Of a stretch of 64,000 nucleotides of DNA, positions 59,631-64,000 are shown one piece after another. A program made the position numbers and the translations under genes. The stretch's first letter is position 1. Each line of letters begins with the position of its first letter. The notes beneath the pieces are model-generated. The model saw only the letters and a list, made by a program, of their open reading frames with translations. It did not search any database and was not told where the DNA came from. Source of the DNA: Agaribacterium haliotis (GTDB lineage: Bacteria; Pseudomonadota; Gammaproteobacteria; Pseudomonadales; Cellvibrionaceae). The stretch spans positions 124,001 to 188,000 of the forward strand of contig NZ_NKQJ01000004.1 of NCBI RefSeq assembly GCF_002312815.1, written 5' to 3'.

Positions 59631-59701
59631 TTGAGCCCAGTGCTTCGGGGCTCAAACTAATGTCCCTCTTGGCCGGCTTCAGTTATGGGGCCGGCTTTTT
59701 T
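59631..59701 (+). terminator. Tandem hairpins ending GH86 gene 2
   Basis: First stem TTGAGCCC (59631-59638)/GGGCTCAA (59648-59655); second stem GCCGGC (59672-59677)/GCCGGC (59690-59695) followed by six T (59696-59701). The second is a rho-independent terminator; the first strengthens it or protects the 3' end. Confidence 0.8.
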
Positions 59702-59734
59702 CTTGCGGGTTTTTAGGTTTATTTACGCGGCCCC

Positions 59735-59783
59735 TGATCTCGGATCAAAAAATACTTGTTACTGTTTCGCTACCACCAAAGTA
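59735..59783 (+). promoter_or_regulatory. Shared upstream block, copy 3 (GH86 gene 3)
   Basis: Perfect dyad TGATC-TCG-GATCA (59735-59747), then AAGTA (59779-59783) starting 38 bases after the dyad centre, followed by TGGTTTT. The dyad centre is 598 bases before the start codon of GH86 gene 3. Confidence 0.55.
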
Positions 59784-60166
59784 TGGTTTTGTTTTGCTTG
59801 TGATCCCCGCAGTAACATCAATATTTCTATGTTTTATTTATTTTTATATTTCGTTTGACTATATGTCTTCTGCTTTAAGTTGTTGGTCAGGGTTTTTGGC
59901 TGATATTTATTGCTGTTATTTTGCTAAAAACACGTTATGTATTTATTGTTTTATTTGGAAAAATTCTAAGACTTGCCTCTAAGAGAGCAAGTATCAGCTT
60001 TTTGCTCTTTACATAAAAAAATCTTTCGTCATAAGGTCTTGTGTTCACAAAGTGGGAAAGCTTTGTAAAGGACCCAGCTGATTAAAGCTCATCGTCGTTG
60101 CCTTAGTTTTTGTTGTACTGATTTTCTCGTTTTTTTAAGAGTGCTTAGATAAAACATTGATGGCCT

Positions 60167-60183
60167 CGCGATACATGGATTAA
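60167..60183 (+). promoter_or_regulatory. 17-base box at -172, shared with GH86 gene 1
   Basis: CGCGATACATGGATTAA, 15 of 17 bases identical to 49343-49359 and at the same distance from the start codon. Confidence 0.45.
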
Positions 60184-60338
60184 GTAGTTGCCAAGGGCAA
60201 AAGCCGCCAGGGAAAGACCTTTGTTGTTTAGGTTTTTTGTTTTTTTCTCGTATGTGTTTTTGTTCTGGGCTAGAGAATCAAGTCTTGCATTTTGTAGTGG
60301 CAAACTCTCAATAATAAACACAATAATCCGAGGGATTT

Positions 60339-63300
60339 ATGTTTTTAAAACCAAGGTTTAAGAAAAAACCAAAAGCGCTTTTAGCCGGCTTTATTACCGC
60401 TGTTGTTGCTGGTGGTGTGGGTGTTGCCACATCGGCAAGCGCCGCAGTTCAAGTTGATATTAACGCTGACGTTAAGCACTCCGTAAATGGCGTAAACCAG
60501 TTTGATCGCGAACGCCGCATCACCATGCACGCCGGCCCGGCCGAAAATGAATTTATTGGTGAAAAAGAAAAATACGACTACCTGATGGAGCTGGGCGTAA
60601 GCTTTGGCCGCGACGCCGGTACCTCCATGTGGTTGTTCAGCCAAACTCAGGGCGATCCCGAGCAGCCACCTGAAGCCAATGATTATTTCCCCTGGGGCCA
60701 TCTCGATGAGTTTGATCGCGAAGGCTTTAAAACGGTAATGGACGGTTACCACTGGGCTTTGGCAAATCAGTATCAAGATGCTCACGAGTATTTTGATCGC
60801 ACTAAATACATGATTGGTTCAACCCAGCCCAGGCCTGCTATGCCTAACTGGTCGACCTACAGTTGGTTCGGCGGCGCCTTGGACTCAGAAAACCCATGGC
60901 GCCCGCGCACCATGGAACAAGCTGCCGAATGGCACGCGGCTTTCCTTCAAGAAGCTTACCTGCGCGACACCGGCGATGCGCCAACCATCCCAATGCCCGC
61001 GTACTGGGAAGTGGTGAACGAGCCGGATATGCAGATGAATACCACCGGCCATGAAGGTCATTTAAGCACTTGGGAAGAGCTGTTTGATTACCACAACGAA
61101 GTGGCCAAGGTTGTGAAAAATCGCCTCGGTGCCGATGCGCCAAAGGTTGGTGGTATGACCTGGGGGCTGCACGATTTCCACTTGGGTGATGCGACCGCCT
61201 TCGGTGCACCGCGCCTGCAGGGTGAAAATCTGTTAACGGCGTTTTACGGCGCCGATAGCGACGATAACCGCGTATTAAAAGATCGTATTCGCAATGAGAT
61301 CTTTGCTCCGTCCGAAACGATGAACGACACAGCGACCACGCGCGCCTGGTACCAGTGGGATGTGATCTGGAAAGGTTTTCTCGACACCGCCGGTGAAAAC
61401 ATGGATTTCTACTCCATTCACCTTTACGACTGGCCTCAGTGGCAAACTGCCGGTGGTCGCGTACGCACCGGTTCGCACAGTGAAGCGGTGATGGATCTTC
61501 TCGAGTGGTACGACGACAAGATGGTGCCCGGCCCTAAGAAAGAAGTCATCGTTTCCGAATACGGTGCCGTTCACGGTACGTATCAGGAGCAGGGTACGAC
61601 GCTTGACCGTCAGCGCATGCGCTGGGAAAAGCTGAAGCCTTTTTCACAAATGATGATGCAGTTCCTCGAGCGTCCTGATTACATCACCATGTCTCTGCCA
61701 TTTATTGTTGTAAAAGGGCAGTGGGGTGACGGCAATGCTCAGCAGCCTTATGCGCAGAGTGTGATGGACCGCGACTACGACACTTGTACGCTGAACAACG
61801 ATAACGGTTGGACCTATTACTCGGATTGTCAGTGGAACTTCAACCCGGCGATTCACTGGTTTGAACTGTGGCGCGACGTAGACGGTACTCGTCTCGATAC
61901 CTGGTCGAGCGATCGCGATATTCAGGTTGATGCTTACGTTAACAACAACGACAAAAATGGTGAGAATCACTTGTACGTTATCGTTAACAGCATGCACACT
62001 GAGAACACCGAAGTTGATCTGAGCTGGGCCGGTATCGACGGCAACGCGATTCAGAGCGTAGACATTCGTCACCTCTATCTCGACGAGAATATCGATGCGC
62101 ATCCGGGCACTGGTATTGGCAAGCCAATTATGGCCGAAGCCGAGCTTGCTGAATTGCCTGAGTCTTTGGTGGTCGGTGCAGACTCAACCATCATTCTCGA
62201 TATCCAGTACGCCAATGCCATTAACCCGGCGTTTAACAACAACGAAACTAAGTTCAGCGCTGAGCCTCTGGCCGCTGCCGCACCTCACCGTGTCGGCGCC
62301 AACGGTTCAACTGTTACGGCTCAAGTGAACGGCGTATCTAAACCAGCTAAAGGTGAAGCCCAGCTGCGTGTTACTGCCGCGTTTTTTATGAGTCACTTCG
62401 GCGATAGTGGTGTTGAGCGTTCCTGGTTAAAAATCAACGGCAATGACGTAGCAATCGACAACGATCTGCGCGGTGAAGGTCAGGATGCAAATATTCTTGC
62501 GACCCTGGAATTCCCGTTCCCTGTTGAATACCTTGCCGACAACGGCAATAACACGGTTGAGTTCAGCTTCCTGCCTGCCGGCGATCTGGCAGCCATGGCG
62601 ATTCAGGTGTGGGATTTCGATAAAGACATCACCCGTTCAACGCCTGCGACGGCGGTTGTTCCTGTTAGCGGCTTCAGTGTTGCTGAAAACAGCCTGAACC
62701 TGAAAGTGAGCACCTCACAAGCGTTGACTTCAAGCTTTGCGCCTGCGAATGCTTCAAACAAAGTGGTCAGCTGGACTTCCAGCAACCCAAGTGTTGCTTC
62801 GGTTGATCCGAATGGTGTTGTCACCGGTACCGGTGTGGGTTCTGCAACGATTACTGCGGTATCTGTAGATGGTTCTATCTCCGACACAGTCAGTGTCAGT
62901 GTTGCCCAGCTAGTTGCCGACAGTGTTGGCATTGTTGGTGTTCCCAGCAGTCTCTACGTAGGTTCTTCCAAGCAGTTGAGCGCTGCGGTTCGCCCCATCC
63001 ACGCACCGGATCGCGCAGTAACCTGGCGCTCGTCGAATACCGATGTTCTAACGGTTGATGCCAACGGCGTTGTTGAAGCGGTTGGTCAAGGTACTGCGGC
63101 CATTACCGCAACGACCAGCAATAATCTCAGCGCTTCGGTCAGCATCACGACTGAAATCCTGATGCCTGAAACGCTGATACTTGCTCCTGCTTCTACCCTG
63201 ATGCCTAACGGTGATTCGCTGCCTATTCAGGTAACTATCGAGCCGAGCAACGCCTCGTTGCAAGATGTTGTTTATACATCTAGCAAGCCTGGCGTTGCAG

Positions 63301-64000
63301 ATGTTGTTGGCGGTGATATTGTTGCTCTGAGCCAGGGCACTGCGACTATTACTGGTACGATAGCTGGCACTAACCTAAGTCAAAGCATCGCGGTTGAAGT
63401 TGTTGTTCCTCAAGGTTCAATGGTGTGGCGCGAAGCGGAAACCTTTGATGCTACTGGTGGTGCCACCGGTGGTGTTGAAATCAACGTGGCCGCGGGCAAT
63501 ACCAACTACAACCAAACCGGTGACTGGGCCGATTATGTTTGGAATTTTGAGCATGCCGGTACTTACCAATTTGCTCTGAGCTACGGCACGGTCATGGAAA
63601 GCTCAGGCATCGAAGTGTTGATTGACGGCGTAAGCAATGCTGCGTCTTCGCTGCAGCCGTCAGGCGGCTGGGATACTCACCAAGAGGTGGTTGTTAGCAA
63701 CGCAATCAATGTGCCTAGCGCCGGTGTGCACACCGTTCGCATACTCTCGGTCGGAGCGCCGGATGCGTTCCAGTGGAATGCAGATAAAATTGGCCTGCGT
63801 CTGTTGAAAGCGTCTGCTTGTGCGCCAAACTGCCCAAGCCCTTCGCCTTCTCCAGATCTGCCGAGCCCAAGCCCAAGTGCGTCTCCGAGCGTAAGCCCAA
63901 GCCCGTCGCCTTCAGCTTCTCCTATTGCAAGCCCGAGCCCAAGCCCCAGTGCGAGCCCTAGTGTCTCTCCATCACCAAGCCCTAGCCCTTCGGCTTCACC
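60339..64000 (+). CDS. GH86 beta-agarase/porphyranase 3, partial (runs off window)
   Basis: Third tandem GH86 paralogue; the frame is open for 1220 codons and still open at the window edge, so the 3' end is missing. GAGGG precedes the ATG. Signal peptide about 1-36, with a longer basic start than its paralogues (MFLKPRFKKKPKALLAG) and cleavage after SASA. Catalytic acid/base E228 (WEVVNEPDMQ); nucleophile E407 in VIVSEYGAVHG. Three Big2 domains, then CBM6 (WREAETFDATGG) and the beginning of a Ser-Pro linker at about 63829. It is closer to gene 1 than to gene 2 throughout and shares the gene 1 leader. Further CBM6 modules are expected beyond base 64000. Confidence 0.9.
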   Translation, partial: MFLKPRFKKKPKALLAGFITAVVAGGVGVATSASAAVQVDINADVKHSVNGVNQFDRERRITMHAGPAENEFIGEKEKYDYLMELGVSFGRDAGTSMWLFSQTQGDPEQPPEANDYFPWGHLDEFDREGFKTVMDGYHWALANQYQDAHEYFDRTKYMIGSTQPRPAMPNWSTYSWFGGALDSENPWRPRTMEQAAEWHAAFLQEAYLRDTGDAPTIPMPAYWEVVNEPDMQMNTTGHEGHLSTWEELFDYHNEVAKVVKNRLGADAPKVGGMTWGLHDFHLGDATAFGAPRLQGENLLTAFYGADSDDNRVLKDRIRNEIFAPSETMNDTATTRAWYQWDVIWKGFLDTAGENMDFYSIHLYDWPQWQTAGGRVRTGSHSEAVMDLLEWYDDKMVPGPKKEVIVSEYGAVHGTYQEQGTTLDRQRMRWEKLKPFSQMMMQFLERPDYITMSLPFIVVKGQWGDGNAQQPYAQSVMDRDYDTCTLNNDNGWTYYSDCQWNFNPAIHWFELWRDVDGTRLDTWSSDRDIQVDAYVNNNDKNGENHLYVIVNSMHTENTEVDLSWAGIDGNAIQSVDIRHLYLDENIDAHPGTGIGKPIMAEAELAELPESLVVGADSTIILDIQYANAINPAFNNNETKFSAEPLAAAAPHRVGANGSTVTAQVNGVSKPAKGEAQLRVTAAFFMSHFGDSGVERSWLKINGNDVAIDNDLRGEGQDANILATLEFPFPVEYLADNGNNTVEFSFLPAGDLAAMAIQVWDFDKDITRSTPATAVVPVSGFSVAENSLNLKVSTSQALTSSFAPANASNKVVSWTSSNPSVASVDPNGVVTGTGVGSATITAVSVDGSISDTVSVSVAQLVADSVGIVGVPSSLYVGSSKQLSAAVRPIHAPDRAVTWRSSNTDVLTVDANGVVEAVGQGTAAITATTSNNLSASVSITTEILMPETLILAPASTLMPNGDSLPIQVTIEPSNASLQDVVYTSSKPGVADVVGGDIVALSQGTATITGTIAGTNLSQSIAVEVVVPQGSMVWREAETFDATGGATGGVEINVAAGNTNYNQTGDWADYVWNFEHAGTYQFALSYGTVMESSGIEVLIDGVSNAASSLQPSGGWDTHQEVVVSNAINVPSAGVHTVRILSVGAPDAFQWNADKIGLRLLKASACAPNCPSPSPSPDLPSPSPSASPSVSPSPSPSASPIASPSPSPSASPSVSPSPSPSPSAS
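63829..64000 (+). repeat. Ser-Pro linker repeat in GH86 gene 3 (partial)
   Basis: Start of the alternating Ser-Pro linker after the first CBM6 module, at least 57 codons long and cut by the window end. Confidence 0.85.

Larger units (their letters stand above)
59702..60338. other. Non-coding region upstream of GH86 gene 3
   Basis: 637 AT-rich bases with no credible gene; an open frame of 62 codons at 59794-59982 is Cys/Phe-rich, has no ribosome site and is rejected. Holds copy 3 of the shared block, the -172 box and the leader segment also seen before gene 1. Confidence 0.65.

Noticed and set aside
59794-59982. 62-codon frame upstream of GH86 gene 3
   Set aside because: Cys/Phe-rich, no ribosome site, AT-rich intergenic DNA, and not present upstream of the paralogues.

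Overview
The window comes from the chromosome of a marine, polysaccharide-degrading gammaproteobacterium. The core genes have Pseudomonas/Cellvibrionaceae-type order: pilT-pilU, yqgF-yqgE-tonB-gshB, pilGHIJK-chpABC, yrfG-hslR-hslO and nudE. The right end carries very large secreted agarase-type enzymes with Ser-Pro linkers and CBM6 modules, as in agar degraders such as Saccharophagus and its relatives. The genus is an inference; no rRNA gene is present.

Layout. 0.2-2.4 kb: twitching motors pilT and pilU. 2.4-5.3 kb, minus strand: gshB, tonB3-like, yqgE, yqgF in one tightly coupled operon. 5.6-18.3 kb: the complete Pil-Chp chemosensory operon, including a 2258-residue ChpA hybrid kinase. 18.4-21.2 kb: a hairpin between convergent genes, then the yrfG-hslR-hslO heat-shock operon divergent from nudE. 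21.3-24.9 kb: three small unknown genes and a lipoprotein with a phytase-like esterase domain. 24.9-32.0 kb, minus strand: a four-gene Wadjet (JetABCD) plasmid-defence operon. 32.2-41.7 kb: a hydrolase-fold protein that lacks its nucleophile, a YfiR-like/CHASE8-GGDEF-EAL pair, a DEDD exonuclease, an orphan Hpt protein facing a REC-GGDEF cyclase, a TatD nuclease, tcdA, a small MITE-like element and another GGDEF cyclase. 41.8-46.8 kb: ygiQ and rapA. 46.9-48.8 kb: an unusual membrane/coiled-coil/VOC fusion and a small membrane protein. 49.5-64 kb: three tandem paralogous GH86 genes; the third runs off the window end and is still open at base 64000.

How the parts work together. The left half is surface behaviour: type IV pilus retraction, its chemosensory control, and TonB3, which supports twitching in Pseudomonas. 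Three separate c-di-GMP enzymes in the middle fit a cell that switches between moving and sessile life. The right end supplies secreted enzymes for a red-algal galactan, agar or porphyran. Wadjet sits between core blocks as a defence insert.

Most unusual content: (i) the GH86 trio, which shares far-upstream sequence blocks (a dyad centred on TCTCGGA, then AAGTA 38-39 bases on), a second box at -171/-172 in two copies, and a near-identical 149-base 3' segment suggesting gene conversion; (ii) the Wadjet operon; (iii) the membrane/VOC fusion; (iv) the YfiR partner fused to an EAL domain; (v) a small element with terminal inverted repeats. All calls rest on reading the sequence and on family knowledge; no database search was run.
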